A stretch of 64,000 nt of DNA from Rhizophagus clarus (lineage: Eukaryota > Glomeromycota > Glomeromycetes > Glomerales > Glomeraceae): assembly GCA_015698045.1 (NCBI GenBank), contig BLAL01000006.1, positions 496,001 to 560,000 on the forward strand, in the 5' to 3' direction. The notes under the pieces were generated by a model. The model did no database searches and had not been told where the DNA came from. It saw nothing but the letters and a program-made list of their open reading frames with translations. Position numbers and translations under genes: made by a program. Shown here piece by piece: positions 12,562 through 23,707 of the stretch. The stretch's first letter is position 1. Every line of letters begins with the position of its first letter.

Positions 12562-12702
12562 AAAAGAGCATCAGTAGCGTTCCAAAAAATTTTATTTCAA
12601 TCTCGCGTTAATCCTTTAGAAGGAGATAGAGAAGGATATGGAATTAATGTATATAATAAGTCCGTACAATTTATAGCTGATATTTTAAGAAATAATCCTT
12701 AA
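12562..12702 (+). pseudogene. Coding remnant, 46 codons, unknown
   Basis: An open stretch without a start reads a protein-like tail (LFQSRVNPLEGDREGYGIN followed by VYNKSVQFIADILRNNP) before TAA at 12700-12702. Gly, Asp, Arg and Pro content is unlike random AT-rich translation. It looks like the last exon or 3' remnant of a gene; no exon upstream could be joined. It lies inside the foldback-like element, so it may be captured sequence. Confidence 0.4.
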
Positions 12703-13972
12703 TTATACACATTAAATTTAATAAAATTGCTTTATTTCTTTCATATTAATAATTACAATAAAATTTATTTATTAAATTTTTTATTTCTCTTTTTTTTACA
12801 TTTGTATTTACAACAATTTTTTTAAATAAACTTTTTTCATAATAAATAAATAAATTTTTTCACACAAAAAAAAATCAAGAAAATTTTTTATGATGTAATT
12901 GTGTTATCGCATTTATTGTCGTAATTGTTGATCAGTATGATCGCAATAATTGATTTATGGTTCAACTGTATAACTATTAGTAATCAAAAAACAGGTTTAT
13001 ATTTGCATAGATTTTTCTTAAAAGGTTTAATTTAAAACTAACCTACGATTTTAATAGTCTAACTTAATTAGTTAGGGCGATAATCTTTTTTTCACATAAA
13101 AGCCCTTTTCTCAAAAAAATTTTTATTTTGTTGCGTAAAGATAGGTTGTTTTAATAATTATTTATAGTTGCTCTTAAGAAAGAGAATTGAAAGTGTTGAC
13201 AGAGATGAAAATTTTTATATTTATTAAGGATATAGATATGAATTAAAATTTTATTATCAGGTGCAAGATATAAAATAAATTATTCTAGGCGTGAAAAAGA
13301 ATTTTTTTATTCTAGAAAACTGATTCCATAGATTTTTACAATATTTTTGTTTCTTTATACAGTATAATAAATACTTTTATTAATACTAATGAATATAACT
13401 AATATGTTGGATGTATTCAATATGTTAGATATATCCAACATATCCAATTTATCTACATTTTAACACTATCGGAATCATGTAATCAATTTACATGTAATGG
13501 TAGTAATAAAAAATTATGAATCTGTCTATATTGTTTCATCATAATTATGCAAATTTATTGTTTGACATTGAAAAATAAAAAATTCTCATAAATTGACATA
13601 ATTTTTTACTACATTACTATCTGACTTTATACAATGGTGACCATACCCTAGTTATAAAATAATTTATGTAAAAAGAGGTTTAGCTTCATTTTCAGTTACA
13701 AAAAATACTAATCTGAAAAGGGGGGTTTCAAAAACATGTAGTGTATGATCGGTCATATATGTAGTGTAGGGTGTGTATGGTTCAAATTGTTATCATACAT
13801 GTATGGTTAAAAGACGTTCGAGTTCCATATATGTATAGTCACTAAAATTTTACGTACTCCAGTACACCAAAAAAAGGACAATCCTGAATTGATCCAGCAC
13901 CACCACTCCTATTAGTAGAATATTGAGTCTAATAAATAATAAAGAAATTTAGATAATCAATAAAACTTGCCC

Positions 13973-14303
13973 TTAATCATTTAATAAACAATTATTCCAG
14001 CCCAAAATGTTAAAAATAGTTGCCACTCTTTGAGGTGAAGTCTTCGAATATTCAACTGGAAAAGCTGAGTGTATAACTTCTGTAACTGAGAGAAATTTTG
14101 TAAAAAAAAGATACTTGTTCGATTTCTCCATCTTCATTAAAGCTCTAAAAATATCAAATGGTTATTAAAAACATGCATTATTTTATTAAAGGTTTAAAAT
14201 TTTTTATTTTTTATTAGATAACCTGTTCGTCTAAAACTTCAGAGGGATCACTCTCTGATATAGTTTCAACTTCGGATATAGTTTCAATATCTGAAAAGAT
14301 CAT
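13973..14303 (-). pseudogene. Possible two-exon gene remnant, unknown
   Basis: On the minus strand an ATG at 14303 opens 27 acidic codons (MIFSDIETISEVETISES...), ending at a possible GTTATC donor at 14222. A second open segment at 13973-14144 follows a TTTTTAG acceptor and reads ...FLSVTEVIHSAFPVEYS... through TSPQRVATIFNILGWNN to TAA at 13973-13975. The two pieces look coding but the obvious splice puts them out of phase, so this is either an incorrectly joined model or a decayed gene. No family recognised. It sits within the foldback-like element. Confidence 0.4.
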
Positions 14304-15179
14304 ATTATCCGTTGTTGATATATTATGAACGTGTTATTTTTTTTTTTAAAAAAAAAAAAAGACAGATTTTAAAAGAGAAGAGTAGATATAATAGAGATGT
14401 GCGTGTTATTAACAAGCGTTTATTCTGTTTATTAATGTATCATAGTCATATTTGGAAAAAAATACATATGTGCTATTATATCATTCGTACATACATGTAT
14501 AGAAATAAACATGCCCTACGCTACATACAAGGCCAACTATACACTACATATTTACTATATTACCTCTGAAAAGAAACATTTTTTAAAAATTTATTCCGAT
14601 TTCCAATAGTTTTATATTTGTTACGAATATTTTTATTTGTTGCATTTGTCCGTCATGTACATGTAATTTAATTTAAATATTAATTACGTTTTTTAAATGC
14701 AAATATGATAAAATTATACAATTAATGTAACAATTTATTACAAAATATTAGGAAGAAACTTAAGTATTAATGGTTCATAAGTTGGTTAATTGGTAGCATT
14801 TTGATTTTGAAAAAAAAAAATATTTTTCTGGATAACCCTAAAAGCTGGGAATTTCTAAATCTGAATTAAGGAATTTTTGGGGGGATCCGAAAATTGGTAA
14901 ATTTTTGATTCTTCTAAATTGAGATGAAAAAAAATTTGAATTTGAACAAATATGGAAAAGTGACACATGATAATTTTTTACCATGTTATTATTTATCACA
15001 TGGTAAAAAATCATCAAGCGGATGATGGTTTATTATTATCTGAATGATAATTTTTTACCATCATGATGATAATTTTTTACTATCTGGATAATAATTTTTT
15101 ACCATGTTATTATATGTCACATGGTAAAAACTCATTATGCGCTTGATAATTTATGATTAATCTTTCTGTGTCTACGGCA

Positions 15180-16050
15180 GGCCATAGAACAGAGACTAAG
15201 TTTAAATATTTAACTGATTTTGATTAAATTATAGAAATATGTTTCTACTTGTATTTTTTATATTTTTCACTGGTTCATTTGTAGATTACAAATTAATTAT
15301 TTTTTATATACAGTTTTGCTAAGTATTGTACGAAAAACAAGATATATCAATCAAACTTTTGTTATATATTTTAAGTCCTTCTGATCAGTTAACTATAGAC
15401 ATAAATCAAGAAACGGAGTATACAAAACAAATAATGTCATTCTTAATATAATCGAAGGTTAACATTATCAGATTATGCAAATGACACGACAAAAATCTGG
15501 AAATAATTCAAGTTTCTTATAAGAAAAATAGCATTTGTGTTATACAACAAAGACTTTTTTGTTTTCTGGATTTCTTTGGAATCGTTTCCTTGAAGGAAAC
15601 AAAGAAAATGACTCCTTTAGGATCCTCTGATTATGAATTAATTTATTTGGGATATTCATATTTTCGGTTCCAAATATATACTCTTCATTGTGATTGTATT
15701 TATTTCAGGATATTCTGATGTAACTCTAGAGAGAATCCAATACTTCAACTTCTAATGGACACTGGTGGTGCATTATTTTAAGATATGAATCAGTAACATA
15801 TCTGAATATTTTCAAGAAAATATTTTGAAAATCTACCAAGTATCCATAAATACTGAATCGATCCTTTAGCAAACCTAAAATAATTAATGTTATTGATTTT
15901 TCTATTACTTAAAAATTGTGAGAAATGCTATAATAGAGCTAAGCTACAGAGTTGATAAATATATTAAGTGATTCAATTATTTATTTGATTACTAAATGAG
16001 AATTTATGTAACATTAAACTTCCACTTTATTATTTATTTCATTCTTTAAA
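15180..16050. other. Intergenic
   Basis: No gene supported. A short inverted motif (cgtttccttgaaggaaac, about 15589) resembles cgtttcctttaggaaac near 11153. Confidence 0.45.
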
Positions 16051-16737
16051 AAAGTTATATGTACGTTTTATTATAATAATGATTTTAGATACCTGGTGTT
16101 AATGACAAAAATTCAAAGATAGAACAATAGTAGTTTCGTATAATGTAAAGCATAATATTTTTTTGGGATGGTTTCTACTGCTTCATTTAATAATTTAATC
16201 TGAGTATTTACTTCTTTAACCACAATTATTTTTTTATTACCAATTTTAACTTACTTTATAAGTCAACGAGATCATGGATCAATAAAGGTATTTTGGAATG
16301 TTTTGATCACATCTCGGTTAAGATTCTTAGTCTGTGATCTGGTATTCTCTCTATTCTACTATATGATGAGGAATCTACAGAAATAACCTTTTTTCCATTC
16401 AAATGTATCTTGACTTATAATGAAATTATTGATTATTCCACACAAAATAAAAATTCGATATTTGTATTTATAATTTTCTTCGTTCCTCACAAAATCATGG
16501 AGATCTTTCTCTTCAAGACCAACCTGAATATTATATAAATTTTCCAGACTGTGACATAAATATAAGTCCATAAAGTTGTCCTTGATTGTAAAAAGCAAGT
16601 TCTAGACTGATATCACTATCAAAATACTGTCCAAAATATTTTTTTATTAACCAAACAATTGTTATGCAGACTTTGATGACATTGTTGTTGGTTGAAACAA
16701 AAGGTATACTAATGGATGATGAATATTGAACATGCAA
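16050..16737 (-). pseudogene. Decayed gene, unknown family
   Basis: Successive minus-strand frames read protein-like text: from 16737 a segment ending ...YNQGQLYGLIFMSQS, then after a frame change near 16545-16555 a segment with LEEKDLHDFVRNEENYKYKYR and a hydrophobic stretch to a stop near 16359, then fragments such as DHRLRILTEM and ETIPKKYYALHYTKLLLF down to about 16100. Several frame changes are needed, so it is broken if real. It might be the far 3' part of an unrecognised multi-exon gene. No domain recognised. Confidence 0.3.
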
Positions 16738-17644
16738 TGGCTCCTAAATTCCATACATGATATATATCAATCATCTGCATTTAAAATGAAGAAGATATTC
16801 ATCTAGGAATGTTGTTTTATTTTTGAGAAATGTTGCAGTCGCTAGCATCGAAAAGCAACTAATAGACATTTTCAAAAGTGATCCAGATCTTAGCATTGAT
16901 GTGTATCCCATTTTTTCATGTGGCTGTACTATATTAAGATGAGAAGTACAAAGAAGCAATAATTGTACAGATATGCTAAGTATTCGAGTCAATAAAAAAA
17001 ACAAATATAGTCATAAAATAGAATTGATACATTATAGAGAAAATGCCATGTATCACGATATCAAATACATAATGAAACTATTTATTTCTAATACTAGAGT
17101 TGATATATTTGTATGATAACATAACTCTTATTGATATCGATCTGCCAGCAAGTTCATTATGTAATATGCTACACAGAATTCTTTGAAATATGTATTAATT
17201 GTCATTTACTAAAATTTTCATTATCTATTCAATTATGTAAACGTAAGTAGAAAAAATTACTACTATACTCGTATTTTTTTTGATTTTAGTAATTATATAA
17301 AATCCAGTTAAAATAAAAATTTAAAAAATAATACAACTAGCCTTAGCGCAGATACCAATTCATCAGGGAAGACAGGAGAGCGAAATCATTAAGATATGAT
17401 ATTTGCTAAAAACTTGTAAATTGTAAAATATGAAGCTTTGAAATTCTTAATAAAGTGGGACAATAGCAATTAAAAAAATGTAGTACGACATGATGTCTTA
17501 ATATGTTAGCTTTTATTTACACCAATTGTAAATATAAAAGTTAGAAGGTAATATTTATAATCTTATAATGTTTTAGTTATCTTTTAGTACTTCAATTTTC
17601 ATATCATCTTACACAATAAAAAAATAATCAGATAGTTAATTTAA
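16738..17644. other. Intergenic with an ambiguous coding-like patch
   Basis: Around 16790-17030 both strands give open readings (plus: ...VASIEKQLIDIFKSDPDLSID...; minus: a 77-codon frame), and I cannot tell which, if either, is genuine. The rest up to the 3' end of the kinase gene at 17645 shows nothing recognisable. Confidence 0.35.
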
Positions 17645-19124
17645 TTATATTTTATTAATTATAATAACATTCGAAGCAAAAATACCTTGACTCTGTTCAT
17701 TAATAGCATTACAAAGCAAGCGGTTGATTAAATCCGGATCTGAAACTATAAAAGAATATTTGTATAAATATACAATATAAATATGTATGGTATATATAAT
17801 TAAGATAATATTCACCATTAGTTTTTTCAATTTGAACTCTCATGGAGTTTACTGATTTTGGGAGATTATTGAATCTCATATTACGACTAGTGTAAATTGC
17901 TTCATCATGTAATTTTATCTCAGCAGGTGCAAAGACCATTTTATCTGATTCAGAAAATTCATTATAAATTTTTGATGATTTTTTATCTTCTAATTTTAAT
18001 CTCCAATTTTCAAATATTTTGTATAATTCAATACTAGAAGGTCTTTTCTGTGGATCTGCATCAAGACACTGGTTTACTAAATCAATATAACGTTCTGGTG
18101 TTCCTTCGGCAACTCTCGGTCTTAAACCATTACAGATTGCAAGTGCAAGGCTTTGATCATGTGGTACAGTCCCATAAGGTGGTTTTCCTGTGGTCAATTC
18201 CGTCATAATGATTCCTAAACTATAAATATCACTTGCTTTTGTATATGGTTTTCCTTCTAAAATCTCAGGTGCTATATAAGGAAGTACTCCACATACATTT
18301 GTGGAATCAGAAGTTTTAGAATTATTTATGAATTGGGAAAGTCCGAAATCTGTAATTTTCGTGTCCGGAAATTTATCATCATTATCAAGGTTTAAACCAA
18401 ACCTTTCAAATTTAAAGTTTAATGGATCACTAAAACCAAGTAGTATATTTCCACTATGTAAATCCTTATGAATACATTGTGATCCATGAATAACTTGAAG
18501 ATTTAATGTAACGAAATTTAAAATATTTAATTTGTTTTCCCATTTTAAAGTAGAAAATTTTTCTTTTAAATAATTTCTTAAATTCCCATATTTAGCATAT
18601 GCTAAAACCATTATAGGTTCTTTTGATTGTGGATCTCTTGTTATACCGTATAATCTAGTACTACCAGTATTACATTCCTCGTGTATTTTGACCTCACTAG
18701 TAAGAGCTTCTATAACATTTAATGAACTCTTAAATTTTTTAAGTACAACTGTAATAGGATCAGTACGTTCTCTATAAATTTCATTAGGTTCTCCATCCAA
18801 CCAAGTAGCTGAATAAATAGTAGCAAAACCTCCCTCGCCAATTGGTTTAATATCTTTAAATCTATCAAAAGGTATCCATTCTAAATTATGATAATAATTA
18901 TTTGTTTGAAGTTGTGATTCATAGATTAACTTATCTAATTCAGGATCTCCGCTTGTTTTTCCTTCTCTTAAAAAACGTCCTGGATCACATTTATTACACC
19001 AATCTTCTCCGGTATTCGGTTTTTTACAATTAGAACATATTCCCTTCGTTTCAATTTCATACCTCAAATCTTTTGAAACAATAGCTTTAAATTTATATTT
19101 TGTTTTAAGTTTAATATAATTCAT
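17645..19124 (-). CDS. TKL-like protein kinase with Cys-rich N-terminus, two exons
   Basis: Exon 1 is 19124-17816 and exon 2 is 17745-17645. The intron (donor GTGAAT, acceptor TATAG) is supported because it restores a conserved-looking C-terminus and avoids a hydrophobic intron readthrough; the product is about 469 aa. Residues 30-46 carry a CxxC...CxxC zinc-ribbon-like motif (CSNCKKPNTGEDWCNKC). The kinase domain begins near residue 90: Gly loop GEGGFATIY, lysine in VVLKKF, catalytic loop HKDLHSGNIL (HKD rather than HRD), TDFGLS, APEIL, SDIYSLGIIMTEL and a C-lobe arginine in QKRPS. All catalytic residues are present, so it should phosphorylate Ser/Thr or Tyr targets, probably in the cytosol; substrate unknown. 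Divergent family members nearby are pseudogenes. Confidence 0.9.
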
Positions 19125-20679
19125 AATATAATAATATTTGTTTAATTATGAAATGTTAACAAAAAGAAGAGAGTAAACCGGAATTGTTCTCCCGAATACA
19201 AATTAATAAAAATGTACGATAAACATAACGTGTAGATCCGTCTGAGATTGGAAAGTTTGTACGACATACACTATTCAGCCCTCCCCTGTAATAAATAATA
19301 TGATTGGATGGTTTACTATCACGTAATTTTACTGCATCACTAGTAGCGAAAATATCTCATTCATGAACTAGTGATTATATAGATATCTTTTTTTGTATCT
19401 AATCAAAACCTCCTAATTTATTTCCTTAAAAGATGTTTCAATCATCTCTTGTGGAATATAGAAGTTCCAATGTCAAATTCTCAAAGTTATATATTAGTAA
19501 AAGAAATGTAAGATCAAAATGACGAATTTGAAAAATGCGACCTTACGCTATGATTGAGATAATATATATTTACAATAATTCTGCGTGTTAAACATGATTC
19601 CATGAGTGACAATTATAGAGCTTCTAGGTTATTTTTTCAAATGATTGGAGCAACAAAATTAATAGGTTAACATTGTTTATTACAGCAGGGAAGAGACTAC
19701 TAATAATAAAAATAGAAGAAATAATTAATTAGTTAAGTTATCAATTTTTTTTAACTCTCAATGGTCCAGTTTGTAAATTCTTTTTTAATATTTCGTACCT
19801 GATATAATTTATAGTTTATACTACTTGGGCTGCCGTCACATTGACGTTTAAAAAGACCATAAAAATGAATGGCACACTATTCTCATTTTCTACTTGTAAT
19901 TACATTTTGGTTTCAAAAAAACTCGAATAGCTTAATTGACGGATGACGATAAATTTTTTAAAGAATATGAAAAATTAATCTATGTCGTTATGATGATGAT
20001 AGCTTGCTCATAGCAAGCTGATAAAAATCATTATGATTTTCTATCGGAATAAATGAGTTTAATAAATAACAAAACATAAAGTCCAATCTAATTGCTTCAG
20101 ATATATACTGGCAAACACAATCTCTTGGAAAAAAAATTATTTTTTTTTTTATCACTAGTCACCATTCTTTCAAATTCTGCAAGAGAATAGTTTTTAAATG
20201 ACATAATTTCGAATTTTCAGCACAAGTTCTAGAGATTAATGAACGTGCTATCCATAAAAAAAAAAAATTCGTCATTATATTTAATTCAAATACTGCGTCA
20301 AACTTAGATAAAGTTTAAATATGTCTCTCTATACATATTTTCTGCTGCACGTTATAATGGCATAAAATAGATAGAGTTAGAATATTAATGTGGCGGGTAC
20401 TTTAATCTTTTTTTTTTTTGTATTTGTTTTTAGGATTCAAAGATAATAAATAAAGTCACGGTTTTGCTCTATAGGTGTTGTTACTTCATTGTGGCAAGCC
20501 GCAAACTGACTACAACGTATGATAAACACATGAAAATCATCTTTGCATGCACCATATATGAACTATTGTAACATGATAATCATTGATTGCATAAATTTGC
20601 AAACTAAGACGCTTTAATTTTTTCTTTTTTTTTTTTTTACAAAAAACAAGGATTGGGTTTGGTTTAAACCTTTTTAAAT
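19125..20679. other. Divergent intergenic region between two kinase genes
   Basis: The upstream regions of both intact kinases lie here (minus gene at 19124, plus gene at 20680). A pyrimidine-rich run (20618-20639) precedes the plus gene. No conserved promoter motif or gene could be identified. Confidence 0.5.
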
Positions 20680-22972
20680 ATGACATCATTAAATGAGTGG
20701 ATCGACACTAAAATAAAAGATGATGATATAAATTATTTTGAGTACAATGAATTCAGCAATGTGCAAAAAATTGGAAATGGAGCCTTTGGAATAGTAAATA
20801 GAGCCGATTGGAAGAGTTGTGGAATTAAAGTAGCATTAAAAATTCTTATAAATAATCCTTCAATCAATGAAGATAATATGAACAAGTTTCTTAAAGAGGT
20901 AATAATAATATACAAGTGTTATTTATTATTATATTCAAATTTATAACTCAATTTATTTTATAAATTTTGAACTAGTTAAAGAATTTAAGAAAGGTCAGCT
21001 TTCATCCAAATATAAACCGGTGTTTTGGAATTACAAAAGGTAACAAGTAGTATATTTTATACATATACATTTTATATGAAAAATTCTTTTAAAAATATTT
21101 ATTTATTTGATTTTTGTTTTAGAACCATTATCAAATAATTATATAATGGTATTACAATATGCTAATCAGGGAACTTTAAGAGAGTATTTAGAAAATAATT
21201 TTGCTTCACTTCAATGGAAAGATAAAATTCAAATGGCCTTGGATATTACATTTGGATTGAAGTGTTTACATTCTAGAGAAATAATTCACAGAGATTTGGT
21301 AATAATTAGAAAATTTTATTTCTATTGTAATGGCCCACATGAGGTATCTACCTCCAGAAAAACATTATAATGTAAATTTTAATTTTACGCTTAAAATTTA
21401 TTTTCAATTTATTTATAGCATGCAAAAAATATATTAGTTCACAATAATAGATTGATGATTGCGGACCTTGGATTATCTAAACAATTAACCGTTGAAGTTA
21501 CATCAATTTCAAAAGTTTATGGGATGCCAGCATATGTTGAACCACAATGTTATAAAACTGATGATTACGTTAGAAACAAAAAATCTGATATTTACAGTTT
21601 AGGTGTCCTCTTATGGGAAATTTCAAGTGGATATCCGCCTTTTTCAACCACTCCAATTCAAACTTTAGGTTATAAAATTGCGATAGGTTTTAGAGAACAG
21701 CCAATAGCTGACACACCATCATCTTACATAAATCTTTATCAGAAATGCTGGGATGATAATCCAGATTTAAGACCGACCATTGATGAAATTTTTAATATAT
21801 TGAAAACAGTTTCTTTAGAATTCAATACAAATAATGAATGTTACTCTGAGATTGCAGAGGATTTAAATAAATTAGATGTTAATAATGAAACGACTTTTAC
21901 ATTACCAGAATCTGAAGATACAAATGACATGTATGATTTCAACTTATCGCAAATCGAAGATCAAATTGGTGATTGCAATATATACTATTTATTTATTTAT
22001 TGCTATGTTTTGTTTAAATATATTAATGACATTTATATTATTAGTTACATCATCATCACCTGTTTCATCTAACAATGAGGATGAAAGAAAATCATCTACC
22101 TCGTCTAGTGGTAATCAAACCGAAAATCAAACCGGTAAATACACGCTCATTTATTATTAATTATCTGGTTGGATTATTATTTCCTTTGGTATTGATGTTG
22201 TATTATTTATTAGGTACACCATCATCACCTGTTTCATCTAAAATCAACGAGAATAAAAGAAAACCAAGTCAATTTTTCGATGAGATTATTCAAGCTTATT
22301 TAAAATATTACAATAACGGATTTACAAAAAGTTTTGATTTTTATAAATTTTTGGAAAATCACAATTCAAGATCGCGTGAAATTATTAATTATTTTGTTAA
22401 AAATCAAAATACACAGCATTATAAAGTGATTATTGGAAATTTTCATTATAAGGGGTTTGGAATCGATAAAAATAAGGATATGGCTTTTAAGTGGTATGTA
22501 TATGCAAGTCAACATAATGATATAAATGGTTATTTTCAAGTTGGATGGTGTTATCATTATGGATATGGTATTAAAAAAGATCTCAAAAAGGCATTTAAAT
22601 TTTATCAAATTGCTGCTAACAACGGATGTAATATAGCTTTATATTATCTTGCAAATTGTTATGAATATGGTTATGGAATACAAAAAGATAATTTTAAAGC
22701 ATATGAATTATATAAAAAATCTGTTGAAAATGGATTTATACCATCTCAATATTTTCTAGCTATATATTATGAACATGGATTAGATACTCAACTACCAGTA
22801 AATAAAAGGAACGCCTTAAAATGGTATAAATTATATCAAGAAAATGATGGAATATATGAGGTATCAGATAAAATTAGAGATATTAAAAAAGAATTGGTAA
22901 ATATATATATATTTTTTCTATTTTTAAATTTAATGAGTTATTGATTGATTATATTTTATTTAATAGTTTTAG
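20680..22972 (+). CDS. TKL-like kinase with C-terminal Sel1-like repeats, about seven exons
   Basis: Exons 20680-20898, 20976-21039, 21123-21298, 21419-21968, 22045-22134, 22214-22896 and a two-codon end at 22967-22972 join in phase (GT...TAG introns), giving about 595 aa. If the last intron is retained the stop is at 22942-22944. The kinase domain spans roughly residues 25-300: Gly loop IGNGAFGIV, VALKIL lysine, HRDL then HAKNIL split by an intron, ADLGLS (DLG replaces DFG but the Asp remains), PAYVEP for APE and SDIYSLGVLLWE. After a Ser-rich linker built from two duplicated exons come about four Sel1-like repeats (YYLANCYEYGYGIQKD type), which usually mediate protein contacts. No lesions seen, so probably functional. 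Likely a signalling kinase with an adaptor tail; partners unknown. Confidence 0.9.
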
Positions 22973-23707
22973 TTTTATTAAGAGTTAATTGATCGGACCA
23001 TAAAAAATCAAGTACATACAATTGATATAGTATATGACAAGAAACAGAACTAGGCTATGACTATATTTTAATTTAATAGGAACAATAAAAAAATAATGGT
23101 ATTATTTGGCGTAGTAAAAGGAATATATAAGGGTGCATTAGTTTTTTTCATTTTGGGGACATTTTTTATTTCTTTATTAGATCGGATTTGTGTAAAGACT
23201 TTGTTATCTTACTATTTTTTAAATAAAACGTTGATAATATATTATTTACTGCCTGGAGTAAACGTACTATCCTATCATGATAAAAAGGTTAACAGCATGT
23301 CGGTTTTCATCAAGGACGGTTAATGTCTTTCTGAAAGAAAAGCATAAAAAAAGGCGTTTTCATTATTAATTTTTTAAAGTATGTATCATTAACCAGAATT
23401 GTAATAGTGTTTATTCTACATATTGAGCACTGATAAAACTTTTACTTTTAATAAATTGATCAATATGATAGTAAGTACTTTATAATGTCATAAAATTGTT
23501 TTATTTAAGAAAAAAGCTTACATGTATATTCAGTGCTAAACGGAAACTACATAATTGTACTAAATATTTAATTATAAAACCTAATAATATTTCCTATTTC
23601 AATCTTTGATTTGGCAGTCCAAACAATCTGTTATCATTATAAATAAAGATCATTAATTTGTATAAGTAAATTAAATAAGTAATAAACATGTAAGAATCAT
23701 CAAATAC
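22973..23707. other. Intergenic
   Basis: No gene supported. A 75-codon frame at 23096-23323 is hydrophobic and AT-driven, and looks fortuitous. Confidence 0.5.

Larger units (their letters stand above)
11782..15179. mobile_element. Foldback-like element with ~350-bp inverted terminal arms
   Basis: The left arm (11782-about 12150) and right arm (about 14826-15179) are inverted copies, both beginning from the outside with TGCC(A/G)TAG then aaagattaatcataaatta. Each arm contains smaller palindromes, including 'ttaccatgtga...taacatggtaa' and the perfect 'taccatcatgatggta'. Weaker inverted similarity continues inward (about 12239-12290 with 14617-14663). The interior holds two coding remnants but no recognisable transposase. 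No convincing target duplication was found. It could instead be two separate MITE copies in opposite orientation. Confidence 0.6.

Noticed and set aside
15741..15782. LLMDTGGA, like an aspartic protease (D-T/S-G) active site of a retroelement
   Set aside because: The frame is only about 20 codons, closed on both sides, with no other retroelement domain nearby.
23096..23323. 75-codon hydrophobic frame
   Set aside because: AT-driven composition (Phe, Leu, Ile, Tyr), no recognisable features, and no splice context linking it to the kinase upstream.
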